DNA of 64,000 nt from Paulinella micropora (taxonomy: Eukaryota > Cercozoa > Imbricatea > Euglyphida > Paulinellidae). Shown one piece after another: positions 29,968 to 40,585 of the stretch (positions within the stretch are counted from its first letter, which is position 1; every line of letters starts with the position of its first letter). Made by a program: the position numbers and the translations under genes. The notes beneath the pieces were generated by a model that saw only the letters and a list, made by a program, of their open reading frames with translations, was not told where the DNA came from and searched no databases. Where the stretch lies: the NCBI GenBank assembly GCA_019918135.1, contig WBZZ01004019.1, forward strand, positions 229,001-293,000, given 5' to 3'.

Positions 29968-31535
29968 TTAGGTCCTAGTAATGGTGCCATTCTTAACAGT
30001 TACTTCCTGCTGAGTGACGACAAATGTGTAATGATTAGCCGTAATAGTCGCAGTGTTTCCGATAAACTCCCATCGTCGCTCTGTGTCTAGACTTAATTCA
30101 CTGATTTCATTTTGGTCCTTGCTCCACAGTGGGCGGGTATTGTCAAAGCTATCACACCAAACCCAGTTGTATTTATAAACATTGCTATTCATCAAAGCAG
30201 AGCCCTCCAACTTCGGCTTAAGATACATATAGTCTTCTAGTTTTCCAGTTTGACAATCAACATTGAATTCTTGAAGTCGTGCCCCGTCTAGTGTGGTATA
30301 AAAATTTTTAACCTTAGAACCAAGAAGGTTGCTATTGTCGTAGGCAGTGTTCTTATTTTCGGTCGTGTTGAAAACAGAGTGATAAATCTTCTTAATTCGT
30401 CGTCCGTGGCCTCTGTCAAATCTAAGTATAACATGTTGAGAATCTGAAGCTACTCCGACGGTATTTTTATACAAATAAGAATAATCAATGTTGAAGCTCA
30501 TACCTTCGGGGCTCATAATCTTCTGTTGAATTGATTGAATGACATCAGGATTGGTTTCAACAGCCAAGAAAAGACCGAGACTGGTAACCTTAACGTCTGT
30601 ATCAGCTTGTGCGACCGTGCCTCCTCCAGTAGAAAGAGGGTCATCGTTGTAATAAAAGATTTTGGGTGTCTGTTGCCAAACAATCCGCATAGTCAAAATT
30701 TCAGAAACATAATAGTTTTATCCAGAGCGAAAATAGTATTGTAAAGCATTCCAAGATTAATCTTAACATTGATACTTGGGCTGGCAACGGTAATAGCTAC
30801 TCCAGAAAAATACTTAGCCTCATTGTGTGCGACATTAACAACACTAAGAGTGCCAGTTGCTGCAGCGATTAAAGTATCATTGTGTCTGCGAGCATTGGTT
30901 GATGGTTGAGTTAAGTAAGCCCGCATCTTAGCTTGGTATGACGCCATAACTTCACCAATACGAGTAGTAATCGCCGCCGAAACATCACCACTATTCGTAG
31001 CACCAACAGCGGTCAAAGCCGTACCGTCTGCCTTTAAAGCGATAGCATCAAGCAAGCTAACTTTTCTTTCAGTCGCAGCGGTGTTAGTAAAGCTCGCCCC
31101 GCTTGTTGTATTGTTCTTCTGAAGCATACAACCCGCACCAGTTTTGCTGTCGTGGTTTTCCAAAGCAAGGAAATCATCAATTGAGGTTTCGGGTTTCCAA
31201 ATCATCTTAGTGATAATATTTCCGACTTCATTAATGTCGCACAGATAAACACCACCTCTTGTGATCAATTGTATCTGCCTAATCGGGGCCAAGCAGTCCA
31301 TAAAGCATTTATTGTAGTTCGCCGCCTTCGCCGTTGGAGCATAAGTAAAACTCAAAACAGAGCGAGACAAGTTAAACGGACGGCTAATAAGGTCAAAGTT
31401 GCTTTCCTGCCCTCCTGCTGTAGTCATAGTGACATCAACAGAACCCTCACGAGGGGTAAGCTTATTCAAACGATGAGAAGCACTGATGTAGTCAGTCCTG
31501 CTAAAATCTAGTTCGCCTCCGTGTTGTGTGGGCAT
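29968..31535 (-). pseudogene. MCP: Major capsid protein (double jelly-roll type)
   Basis: Two frames, 31535-30693 and 30696-29968, joined by one base missing in a T-run at about 30690, giving about 520 residues. Starts MPTQHGGELDFSRTDYISAS. The first half includes FNLSRSVLSFTY and IRQIQLITRGGVYLCDINEV; the second starts RIVWQQTPKIFYYND and ends VTQQEVTVKNGTI. Length, position next to minor capsid, protease and ATPase genes, and beta-rich content fit PLV double jelly-roll capsids forming pseudo-hexameric capsomers. No direct structural evidence here. The break in a homopolymer could be a sequencing error. Confidence 0.75.
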
Positions 31536-31611
31536 TTTGTTTTTCTTTTGTTTTCGGTCGTCCTATATTGTAATATAAGAAAAAAATAAATAATTATAAA
31601 ATTAAAATTAA
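31536..31611. promoter_or_regulatory. Upstream region of the capsid gene
   Basis: AT-rich 76 bp (TATTGTAATATAAGAAAAAAATAAATAATT), the likely late promoter of the capsid gene on the minus strand. Confidence 0.35.
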
Positions 31612-32459
31612 TTAATGGTTTTTTAACAAATTAAAAAATGATGTAAATGAATTAAAATAATTCGTTTCACGGTAAATCAACAATGTCATAACAATTCCTA
31701 ACCCGTTGAGATTAACTGGTTGGTCGTTTTCGTCGGTCAAGTAAAACCGATACACATTGCTTAAACTCGTAGATAGCCTTTTGCCGTATTCACTACCCGA
31801 GCCATCATAGATAACAGAGCCGAACGGGATTTCGTTCGCGGTGTATATTTCTTGGAGCACGTGTTATCACCTTCCCCAACGAGGTCGCTTTGAAGATATA
31901 ATGTTTTTTCGCCAGTCAAGATTATGACATTCGGCGACCTAATGGTATTATTAGCAAAGAAATATGTTGAGTCGCGGTCAAAACCCATTACTTCGTGAAT
32001 ACGTGTTTCGGTGTCAAATATAAACCGCGGTTGAGGCTCCACCGGAGGTGGAGTGCCCCCTTCGGGAGGCATGCATCCGTTGTTAGCTACGGTGAATAAT
32101 AGCTTGCCGTCTTCTGGGTCTGTGTTTGTGTTGTCGCTCGTAACGGTGTATGTGTAGTTGTTGGGGCTGTTTGCGGTTAGAACCTCTGTCAGCTTATTTT
32201 TTAAGTTGGTCATCATGTAGTTACCATCAAGTATCGTAATCAGAGCCTCAAATCCATCTTCACTCAGAGTAAAAGTGTTGTAAGGACTTGCCACAGAGTA
32301 ATATGATTTAGGTACATAGATATGAAGTATTTTACAATGGGTAGGATTGTCTAGCGATTTCATATCAATGGAGTGAGTGAAATCACTGTCCGTGCCGTTT
32401 ATCCTATTTTTGCTGTTGACATAGTAAATGTTGCTGCTTCGTCCACCACGGTATTCCAT
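31612..32459 (-). pseudogene. mCP: Minor capsid (penton) protein, one frameshift
   Basis: Starts MEYRGGRSSNIYYVNSKNR at 32459, a start typical of PLV and virophage penton proteins. Beta strands follow (HCKILHIYVPKSYYSVAS, TDPEDGKLLFTVAN, PRFIFDTETRIHEVMGFDRD, NVIILTGEKTLYLQSDL). The frame breaks near 31858 and resumes with EIYTANEIPFGSVIYDG, RFYLTDENDQPVNLNGLG and IVMTLLIYRE. About 280 residues, the usual size of a single jelly-roll penton. Lies between the capsid and protease genes, the standard PLV order. Preceded by a hairpin-plus-purine cassette (32461-32516). Confidence 0.7.
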
Positions 32460-32460
32460 T

Positions 32461-32516
32461 GCGGAGACTTCGCCTCCGCACCTCCACGGGTTTTGTGAAA
32501 CTTTTTCAAAAGTTTC
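32461..32516 (-). promoter_or_regulatory. Hairpin plus GGAGGTGCGG cassette before mCP
   Basis: On the minus strand: GAAACTTTTGAAAAAGTTTC (perfect 9-bp stem), then CACAAAACCCGTGGAGGTGC and GGAGGCGAAGTCTCCGCA, ending at the ATG. The hairpin sits at the protease 3' end. Related cassettes occur at 35810-35834, 40188-40244 and 2222-2259. Confidence 0.55.
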
Positions 32517-32517
32517 T

Positions 32518-33034
32518 ATATAATTGAAAAAAAATATTTTTGTTTTAATTGCTTCAAATGAATATGTCAAGCCGTAGCCGTTCTGGGCTTTCAACTCCTC
32601 CGCTTCTTTTTCTTTTAAGTCTGTCCAACCGCTGGCAAATTTAAAGCGGTTCCCTTTCGCTCTTTGTTTAAGAAACCTAATACTATGCCACCCGCAGGTA
32701 TCTCTCGTGATGCTTTGGTTTTTAACCTGATTAAGCTTCATAAGCAGATAAGTACTCTGCTTACTCTTGTCTATAAGTTGTTTCATTTGGTGTAGAAATA
32801 GCTCGGTTGGTTTATACAGCGAGCGGGTCATATATCTCTATACTTCTATCGCCATCTAATGAGCAGTAAACAGCAATCCAATGTGAGCCTGGTTGGCTAG
32901 ACTTATCTAAGTTCATAATAAATCCATAGTTCTTTCTTTTTTCTGGTTTCAGTTTATTTATTTATTTCGTCGCTCGCTACCGTCCTTAAATACCATTCTT
33001 GCTTTTTCATAATGTTGTCTATTTCGTCCGTCAT
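32518..33034 (-). pseudogene. PRO: Adenain-type capsid maturation protease
   Basis: Ulp1/adenovirus-type cysteine protease that processes virion precursors. From ATG 33034: MTDEIDNIMKKQEWYLRTVA, frameshift near 32950, then YGFIMNLDKSSQPGSHWIAV with catalytic His in SHW and the acidic partner in IEIYDPLA. A second frameshift near 32825 leads to TRDTCGWHSIRFLKQRA with catalytic Cys in DTCGW. About 170 residues. The C-terminus reads close to the hairpin at 32497. Order protease-penton-capsid is the standard PLV block. All three catalytic elements are intact, so frameshifts may be errors. Confidence 0.8.
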
Positions 33035-33075
33035 TAAACCTCTGCCTGCCCCCGCTTGCTCATCTTCCGCCCCAT

Positions 33076-34546
33076 CTACTTCTGACTGAACTTCTGACTG
33101 TTGAACTTCTGGCTGTGTTGAACTTCTTGTATATTTTCTGGCGGTTGAACTTCTGGTGGTGCTCCTGCTGGCAATTCAATACCGAGATGATTTGAAACTT
33201 GATTTTTCATGTTTGGGTCGTTTGCCATTTCTCTTACTAAGGTATTTACATATTCCTTCTTCTTCATTTTTTCCCTGTATTTGCCCTTTTTTAAATATTT
33301 CCTTATTTGTTGCTATCGTTAAAAGTTTGTCTATTAATTTGTCAATCGTTTTTGCCCCAGCACCCTCTTGGTTTATTCCCAAATAATCGGCTAGTTTCTT
33401 TCTCATCTCATTCTGGTCTATTCCTAAATCAATTATACCTTCATCTACTATAACTTTTGCCATACCCGCAGTCGTGTGACTTCCTTTAACCTTTTTCGGC
33501 GATTGTTTGCCTTCGGCTATCAGTTTCGCTTCCAAAGCAGGGCCTAAATCTTCGTGTATTTTTAATTTAGGATACATATTATTTTTAATCCACTTGAGAT
33601 GTGTGTTACTTTATCTCTGATTTCAAAGTATTTCGCTGTGGCTTCCGCAGTCTTTTTTTCTTGTTCTAATTCTTTTTTGTATTGTTCCGCCAGTTCTTTC
33701 TGCTCATCGGCTGATTGGGCATCGGCTATCGCTTTCTCTACTCCTTTACCAAGTTTGTCGAATTCTGTTTTAGTCAAGCTTTTAATAAAACTCATTTTAA
33801 AGCCCGCTTCCTTCATTAATTCAATATATTTTTCTTTTAATTCCTTTTCAGCCTTCATTTCTTCTTTGTTTTCAATGGCATCTGTTTGTCTTCTGGTGCT
33901 TGTGGTGCTTGTGGTGCTTGTGGTGGTGCTTGGGGTGGTGCTTGTGGTAGTCCTAGTTGTGGTGCTTGTGGTAGTCCTAGTTGTGGTGCTTGTGGTGGTC
34001 CTTGCGGTGGTTGTGGTCCTTGTGTGATATATTGAGGGTGGAACTGCGGTGGTGGTAATAACATTAAATTGTTTTTTCTATCTTGTTCAAATTTTACATC
34101 CTCTATAATTTTTTGCTCTCTTTTTGCCTCCCTTATTAATTCTTCTTGTCTTTCCTTCATTTCCGCATTCTCCTTCCTCTCTATTCTTTTCTTCTCATCT
34201 TCTGCCTGTTCTCTTAACTTCTTTTCCTTTTCCTCCTGCTCGTGTATTAGTTCATATTTTTTCAGCAGGTTGTCACGTATCTGGTTGCGGTTCTCGTGTT
34301 CAAGACGATTGAATTCGGACTTAACCATTCGCTCTTTTGTCTTTCGTGGTTTCTTCGTTTTATTGTCCCCTTTCATCTGTTTCAAAAACAGTTTAACGAT
34401 TTGAAGTGTTGAAAGGTCATTCGTTTTCTCGCCAAAGTTGAGATATGCTCGTTTGCCTTTCACTTTAATATACTCACGGCCATCTTTGGTTCTGTATATC
34501 CTCGGCGGTCGTTGTTTAAGTTTGTTCCGCGGTTTTTTACAACCAT
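33076..34546 (-). pseudogene. Coiled-coil protein with Pro/Gln repeats
   Basis: Four frames in series form one gene. From 34546: GCKKPRNKLKQRPPRIYRTK, GKRAYLNFGEKTNDL, a long Lys/Glu coiled coil (34380-34060), then a PQAPQLGLPQAP repeat linker (33890-34030), a second helical part (ELKEKYIELMKEAGF), IIDLGIDQNEMRKKLADYLG, and a Gln-rich tail. About 480 residues. PLVs and virophages commonly carry such a coiled-coil protein beside the protease. Probably a virion or core component; no family assigned. Frameshifts near 34520, 33860, 33570 and 33260. Confidence 0.5.
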
Positions 34547-34601
34547 TGTATATTGTTAGAAAAAAAAATAATATAAGATTTTACATCAATCGGGTTAGGG
34601 G

Positions 34602-34907
34602 TTAACGAAACTTAACGGCTCCCCCTCGTTGCTTGCCGTATCCTTGTTTCATCGCGGCCTTCGCTACACGGTCCGCATAAGGAACTCCGACATCGCTAAG
34701 AAAAGTAGCACCCCTTGAAATCAATTGGTTCTTCTTGATAAAGCTATTAGCATCCACTATCGCTTTTCCGACCTTCGGCCAATTTACTTTGCCTCCTGTT
34801 TGTTTCTTTTTCCCCTTCTTCTTTCTTCCTCCTGCTTGTGGCATTGAAGGATTGTAGCTGATACTGTAACCTGATGGACTACTGATAATCACTGGTGATG
34901 TTGGCAT
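34602..34907 (-). CDS. Small basic virion core-like protein
   Basis: 101 residues: MPTSPVIISSPSGYSISYNP, then a strongly basic block GGRKKKGKKKQTGGKV and a helix VGKAIVDANSFIKKNQLISR. The GG-K sites flanking the basic block resemble adenain-type cleavage sites, and the product recalls adenovirus-style core peptides that condense DNA. Located between the coiled-coil gene and the packaging ATPase. Role is inference from composition and place. Confidence 0.5.
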   Translation of the reverse strand: MPTSPVIISSPSGYSISYNPSMPQAGGRKKKGKKKQTGGKVNWPKVGKAIVDANSFIKKNQLISRGATFLSDVGVPYADRVAKAAMKQGYGKQRGGAVKFR

Positions 34908-34966
34908 GTATATATAGTTCTAAAAAAATAAATAATAAAAATCACAAAAACCTTTTGTTGAAATTA

Positions 34967-35004
34967 GTCCCGCAAGCGGGACAATTGACTATCGCAAGCG
35001 ATAG
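34967..35004 (-). terminator. Two tandem hairpins at ATPase 3' end
   Basis: GTCCCGC-AA-GCGGGAC and CTATCGC-AA-GCGATAG, both perfect 7-bp stems with AA loops; the second begins at the ATPase stop codon (TAG, 34989-34991). Confidence 0.6.
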
Positions 35005-35808
35005 TTGAAATTTTGCATCAGTTCGTCCGATACCGCATCCACATACAAAAAGTTAGACCTCTCTTTGGTCGCCTCGTGATATTTTTCAATGAAGTAGTCT
35101 AAATCATATCCGAGGTCTAAATGTTTATACACGAGTTCAATTTTATCAACACTCTGACCTGGAAAGATTAATAAATAGTCCACCTGTTTAATCCCATCAG
35201 GTCGTAAGTCGTTTAGGTATTGCGAACTCATAATCACCTTTGTAGTGTCTATTTTTTTTCAACAGGTCGCTCACTGACTTATCCCGCAACCCGCTACCCA
35301 AATCATCCTGCACGAAAACAACTTCTGGTGTGATGTATTTGCTCGGTCTCTGTGGTTTTTCGCCTCCCTCCTGTTTCTTCTTTTCCTCTTTTCCAAAATA
35401 AAGAAACTTCGGCTTAGGTTCTTCTTTCTCGTCCCGCACAATCTCGCCTTCTTCTTGCTCCTCGTCTGGCTTATTGAGCTTGTCTAACTCGTAGTCAATC
35501 ACACTGTATCCGTCCGTTTTCAAATATGTGTATATAGCCATCGGGTTTCCCTTCTTCTTGAAGTGCTTCACCATTTCTTTGTAGATGTGGTCCTTGTGTA
35601 TTGTGCTGGCAATAATAACAATACGTGTCTTTTTGTCGGTCGTTCGTTTCAGGATTTCGAACAGTGCTGTCGTCTTGCCACTCTTCTTGCGAGCGAGAAG
35701 AAAAATATTGGCATACGGTTCATCAAATAACTTATGTCCTTTAGCCAACTTGTCTCCATCTCCGTTTTGCTTAACTGGTTTCACCTTTACATTATTGATT
35801 TTCTCCAT
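34989..35808 (-). pseudogene. ATPase: FtsK/HerA-type packaging ATPase (A32-like)
   Basis: Pumps viral DNA into the capsid. Starts MEKINNVKVKPVKQNGDGDK at 35808. Walker A is LLARKKSGKTTALFEIL (near residue 38) and Walker B is VVFVQDDLG (near residue 166). An acidic low-complexity insertion (EEQEEGEIVRDEKEEPKPK) lies between them. The frame breaks in a T8 run near 35250; the next frame continues SSQYLNDLRPDGIKQVDYLL and LDYFIEKYHEAT and ends NYRLR. About 270 residues. The homopolymer break may be an error. Confidence 0.85.
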
Positions 35809-35809
35809 T

Positions 35810-35834
35810 GCAGAGACTTCGCCTCCGCACCTCC
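35810..35834 (-). promoter_or_regulatory. GGAGGTGCGGAGGCGAAGTCTCTGC motif before ATPase
   Basis: Purine-rich 25-mer directly before the ATPase ATG, nearly identical to the one before the minor capsid gene. Confidence 0.55.
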
Positions 35835-35877
35835 AAATATATTATATATTCTAAAATATATTTTTTTACCTGCGGGG

Positions 35878-35934
35878 TTTTTGCGAGCAAAAAGCTCAAC
35901 TCGTTGAGCATGTGTAGGGGGAGCAGGCCCCTAC
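35878..35934 (-). terminator. Cluster of three hairpins
   Basis: TTTTTGC-GA-GCAAAAA, GCTCAAC-TC-GTTGAGC and GTAGGGG-GAGCAGG-CCCCTAC in a row, between the 35973-36302 gene and the ATPase, both on the minus strand. Suits a 3'-end signal for the upstream gene. Confidence 0.55.
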
Positions 35935-35972
35935 GCTAGAAATTCTAAACAAATAACAATTCTTCCAGCTAG

Positions 35973-36302
35973 TTAGTCAGTTTCAATACTGCCATTGTCT
36001 GTTTTAAGCACTCTAAAACTGTATTGACCGTCAGTCCAATTAATAATACCTAAGTTGTAGCTAAGATTTGAAATGTTTGCTGTGTTGCTGTCGGCGAATG
36101 TTCCAATAATTCCAATGCGGTCCATATAACGGATTTTTGTTTTCGTTTCCGTCGTATTATTCATATAATGGATAAACTTAACATTCATTCTGGTCGGTGT
36201 AAAGCTCAATTTAATGGTTTTGTCAAATGTCTTGCTACCATTAACCCCGCCTGGAAAATCATTACTCAGAAAAATAATCTTTTGGAATTTGAATTCACTC
36301 AT
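35973..36302 (-). CDS. Hypothetical PLV protein
   Basis: 109 residues, intact: MSEFKFQKIIFLSNDFPGGV, then KLSFTPTRMNVKFIHYMNNT and GIIGTFADSNTANI. Beta-rich with a small-domain look, possibly a single jelly roll or fibre-attachment piece. No family recognised. In the leftward structural block between the fibre gene cluster and ATPase. Confidence 0.45.
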   Translation of the reverse strand: MSEFKFQKIIFLSNDFPGGVNGSKTFDKTIKLSFTPTRMNVKFIHYMNNTTETKTKIRYMDRIGIIGTFADSNTANISNLSYNLGIINWTDGQYSFRVLKTDNGSIETD

Positions 36303-36332
36303 ACTATAATATATTATTGTGTATAATATATT

Positions 36333-36623
36333 ATGTTATTAATATTATTATTTGTGTGCTCTGTGTTAGGACGGACCGCCTGCGACTTTTACTCACGGGT
36401 CAGCGAAAAAAAGAATGAAAGTTGTATTTATTGTATTCAAAAAGGAATAGAAACAAAATCTAAATGCTCTTATAAGCCGATGAGTGACTGGTGTGTGAGT
36501 TTTGATGAAGCCCTGCCGTTAATCTGTGGTGGTATAAAATCCACTTGTATGAATGCTCACTTCTTTGAACTAGAAGGCGATGGAAGGCATATTCCAATCA
36601 ATAGTGTTAAAATACCTACATAA
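36333..36623 (+). CDS. Small secreted Cys-rich protein
   Basis: 96 residues starting MLLILLFVCSVLGRTAC, a signal peptide, then nine Cys spaced as in disulphide-rich domains (CIYC, CSYK, DWCVSF, LICGG, TCMN). Lies on the opposite strand of the structural block; its 3' end overlaps the end of the membrane-protein gene on the minus strand (36557-36901). Function unknown. Confidence 0.45.
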   Translation: MLLILLFVCSVLGRTACDFYSRVSEKKNESCIYCIQKGIETKSKCSYKPMSDWCVSFDEALPLICGGIKSTCMNAHFFELEGDGRHIPINSVKIPT

Positions 36624-36901
36624 GTGTTGGCTGTCTCGCACGGTAAGTTCTTTTCAGACAACATCACGATACAAAGGATTATAATTGCGATAATGATACC
36701 CATTTGAAACAGATACTTAATAAGTCTGCTGTCAGTAGGTCTGTTTTTTATACAACAACAATTCCAGTTATCTTCCAATTCGTGCTCTACTTTTTTTTCT
36801 TCATTCTTCAATGAAATATCCAAAACGCGGTTCTTCAGTTCTGGTGTTAGTTCGCCATCTACTTCTATGATTGGTGGTGGAGGGTGTAATCTAGGGGGCA
36901 T
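36557..36901 (-). CDS. PLV membrane protein with two transmembrane helices
   Basis: 114 residues. Pro-rich start MPPRLHPPPPIIEVDGELTP, a charged helix, CCC motif, then two hydrophobic helices (MGIIIAIIILCIVMLS and TYVGILTLLIGICLP) joined by a short loop with one Cys, ending PSPSSSKK. A protein of this layout recurs in PLVs and may sit in an internal or entry-related membrane. Its ATG overlaps the last codons of the fibre gene (ATGCCCCCTAG), suggesting translational coupling. Confidence 0.5.
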   Translation of the reverse strand: MPPRLHPPPPIIEVDGELTPELKNRVLDISLKNEEKKVEHELEDNWNCCCIKNRPTDSRLIKYLFQMGIIIAIIILCIVMLSEKNLPCETANTYVGILTLLIGICLPSPSSSKK

Positions 36902-39900
36902 TAGGGAAAACGACTTCTCGTATTTCTGCTAATTGGTTTGCTTTGTCTTGTAGTATATTCATAAGATTTTTATTTTCTTTTTCTAAATAAATCACCTTTT
37001 CTGATAATTGCTGAACGGCCTTAATTAACGGGGCGATAAACTCTGAATAGCCTATACCATAACTGACATCACCACTATCAACACATTTAACATCTTCTGG
37101 ATTAACACTCACACCTTTCAATTCGCATTCCTTTCTTTGCTTTGGACACGGAACCATAATTGTTTCTTTTATAAAACCGCCAAAATCTAGCATATTCATT
37201 TCTGTTAGTATGTCTTCTGATTCCTGTGCTATTAAACCCGTTCTCTGTTTCTTGTTATCGTCAATCATACGATAGCAGACTGGATTTAACTTATTAATAA
37301 AATCTAAGCCTAAGCATTCCTTTATATCTTCTTTTTTTCTCCTGTCTGAATATTGAATTGGATTAGACAATACCCATAATTGTCCATCGCTTGCTTTCAA
37401 AGACATTAAAGCAGTATTTGAACTATTCTCCCATATGAACCCACTCGTTGAAGAATTATTCACTCTAAATCTAATAGCATAAGAAGTTAATCCTCCGCCT
37501 ACTCCTCCTGCTGGTGCTGTTCCTCCACTTAATGCTTTATTTGCTCCAGACTGAGACATATATATCCCCCAGTTTGGATCAGCAGTATCCCATACAAATA
37601 TTCCTCTCGCATTCGTCCCGTCTGTTTGTCCTTGAATTCCTATTTTTGCTCCATTATTAGTTGTGGTCGTTAGCAACCCAGAATATGTAATTCCCGCACT
37701 AGCAGTTATAGGTCTTGAGGAGGTTATCACGCCAGTATTATCAATAGACAATGCTGTATCAAATAAAAATCCTGCTCCTTGGGCTATTCCTGATTTGTAG
37801 TTACAAATTTAGACTTGTGTCTTTATTTATTTGGAAATTTAAAGTAGCATGACTTGATTTCCATATGTCATTCCCGTCGTAATAAGCATCAAAAGTAATA
37901 GTTATGTTGTTGTGTGCTTGATTCATTTGTTGAAAAATTGGATAAATGTCAGTTGCTGTGAATGCTTGTATATGTGGCCCCTGTATGATAGTAGGATTAG
38001 TTGCGCCAGCTGGACCATACAATTCTAATCCTCCTGTAAATCCTATTCCTTTTGTTGTATTGCCTATGATTATCGGCTTGGTTGATGCTGTTGTTATTTT
38101 ATCGCTTGCTGATAATGTTGTTGTAGTCATACCAGCAGTTGCCGTTAATGTAGTTCCCGTTATTGTTCCAGCACTTGTTATGTTGTTTGAGTTCATATCC
38201 AAAGCACCATAAAATCGCATACCGCCAGCATTGTTAAAACGGACAATGTCAGACGAAGCACTTTTATTATCCTAAAGTTTTGAAATATAAAGACCTGCTG
38301 CTTTTACATCAAATGCTACATTCGTAAATACATAACCCCTTTGGTTCGCGGTTCCACTTGTAGCGGTATTTAGAGTAAATAAGAAATATTGATAATCACC
38401 TGATGTCTGTGAAAAGAATATATCTCCTCCATTTTGGTTTAATATCCGTGCCCCATTATATGTAATATTCCCACCATTAATGATTTCTTGATTATTAAAA
38501 TCGGCGTTGTTCGTTAAAGTTAGATATTTTATCACAGTGCTCGTCCCGTTGAACGTTTTAATTCCTGTTATTGTTTGGTCTCCTGATAGTTTCACACAAT
38601 TGTCATCCAGATATTGTCTATTTACCGCTTCATTTGCATTTCGTGGTGCTCCTAGATTACAAATCCAATTACTATTACAATCTAAGCCAGTATCATTAAA
38701 CCACGAAACAATCGTTCCATCAATAATAAAACTTATTTTTTTCGCAGAAATTTCAAAGTTGTAATATTTTGCAGTTTTCATATCCAAACTAGCAATTGAC
38801 CCGATATTACTTGTAGAATTAAAAACGATGAATGTGCCATTTGTTGTTGAATTTATTGAATTCCCAGTTATTTCAACACCACTGCTATATGTCTTAATTC
38901 CTGCTATGGTTTGGTTTCCTGAGGTTTTAACTGCCGAAGTATCAAGAACAGAAACATCCACACCATCAACAAGATTTACATTTGTTGTATTTTGATTTCC
39001 CATATTTAGTCCTCCCGTCATACTAGAAGTGCCGTCTAATCTAAGAAAGGGCGAGTTTGTGTTTCTCCATTGTCCAGTGCTATAAATGAGTAGTTGATTA
39101 TCTGATGCTGTTGTTATAATCACATCGCTATGTGTATCAATACTTCCACTCGCCGACACTTTCGCCGTGTTCGTATCGTGCTCTGATAGCCAGGTTGTGA
39201 TAGACCTGCCATTTAGTTGATTTACATTTGTAATGTTTTGACTTTTCATATCAAGACCAGCACTCGCATTTATTATACTGCTAAATGTTTTAATTCCTGC
39301 TATGGTTTGGTCTCCTGTTAGTTTAACCACCGAACCATCAACTGCGAAGTTAGCGAGATTAATTCCATTATATGTAGAAGCCCCTGAAATAGCAAAACCG
39401 CTTATATTTAGTCCTCCCGTCATACTGGCTGTGCCGTCTAATCTCAGAAAGGGTGGTGTAGTGTTTCTCCATTGTCCTGTGCTATACATAATCAGTTGAT
39501 TATCTGCTGGGAAGCCTGTTATTGTCACATCGCTGTGGCTATCTATACTTCCAGCTGCTGACACTTTATCATTATTATCATTATGCTCAAATATCCATTC
39601 ATCAACATCTTTGATATTTAGTAAATTAACTCCTGTTATTCTTGCTTCCCATACTAATATTGCCGAATTCATCCACATTTATCGGAAATGTTTTATTTAC
39701 CCAGTTTATTGAATTATATTTAAGATAGCTATTCATCGCTATTGGTGCCGTTATGACTACATCAGAGAGTGTGTCAATTGACCCGAGTGATGTATTCCTC
39801 CATTTGCCGTCTACATCGTTGTAAGTTAAGTATTGAATGACCGTTTGTGCGGATATGTTTGTATCTATCAAATTATAAAGGCTGATTTGGTGCGGATTGG

Positions 39901-40185
39901 AAGTATTAGAGCGGTGCTGAGTTGAGGCATAGACATCAGCATTATTTGAAACCCGTTGCTCTGTATAGTATAGATTTTTCCATCTTTGATATCCCCCGTG
40001 TTTTTTGTAGATAGCCTCGCATCAAATCGTCCGTCGGTAAAATAAAGATTTATCGGGTCGGCATCTTCTGGCACTCTGTCTGTGTTTAAGCCTGTAATAT
40101 TAGTGTTTGTTAGATCGAGGTTAAGTATATTGAGTGAGTCCACGGCCAACTCATTAAGGCCTAAGAGCGATTTATATTGTGACAT
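36891..40185 (-). pseudogene. Long fibre with C-terminal S74 chaperone domain
   Basis: From MSQYKSLLGLNELAVDSLNI at 40185 through frames 39871-39626, 39678-38272, 38220-37801 and 37751-36891, about 1,090 residues. The middle is beta-helix-like with two long repeats: DNQLLIYSTGQWRNT / PFLRLDGTSSMTGGLNM, and SGNQTIAGIKTYSSG-type units. Near the C-terminus SDRRKKEDIKECLG ... TGLIAQESEDIL is the Peptidase_S74 intramolecular chaperone domain that trims and trimerises phage and viral fibres, followed by a coiled coil. Predicted receptor-binding fibre. Breaks near 39870, 39650, 38250 and 37780. Confidence 0.75.
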
Positions 40186-40187
40186 CT

Positions 40188-40244
40188 GAACCTTTTAAAA
40201 AAGCTTCACCAAAACCTGTGGAGGTGCGGAGGCGGAGTCTCTGC
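40188..40244. promoter_or_regulatory. Hairpin plus GGAGGTGCGG cassette, inverted copy
   Basis: GAACCTTTTAAAAAAGCTTC followed by CACCAAAACCTGTGGAGGTG and CGGAGGCGGAGTCTCTGC. Here it lies between the divergent fibre (minus) and small plus-strand genes, with the order reversed relative to the fibre gene. Confidence 0.5.
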
Positions 40245-40365
40245 TATATATATTGGATAATAATTAATCCGATTAAAAATTATTTTTGGTTAGATATACA
40301 ACCGAAACAAACAATGCCAAGAGGTAATAGAGATTGCCATAAAGAACCTTGAAAAAGCGACTGTA

Positions 40366-40560
40366 ATGAAGAAACAGTATGTGAGGCAGAGAAAGATTGA
40401 GAGGGCTAAGGAATTACTAGCGGAGGAAGAAGCTAAGAATGCGAAAGAAATGACTGATGACGAAAAGATGGACCACATTACTAAGAAGCAGTTGGCGAAA
40501 GATATGATTGATGGTAGAGATGGTGACCGATTGAGGAGAGTAGTGAAACGATTTCGTTGA
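40366..40560 (+). CDS. Small charged helical protein
   Basis: 64 residues, Lys/Glu/Arg-rich (MKKQYVRQRKIERAKELLAE). The frame is open upstream of this Met (IEIAIKNLEKATV), so the true start may lie near 40315 with a frameshift. Function unknown. Confidence 0.35.
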   Translation: MKKQYVRQRKIERAKELLAEEEAKNAKEMTDDEKMDHITKKQLAKDMIDGRDGDRLRRVVKRFR

Positions 40561-40585
40561 CCTCATTGCGGATAAAATATCAAAA

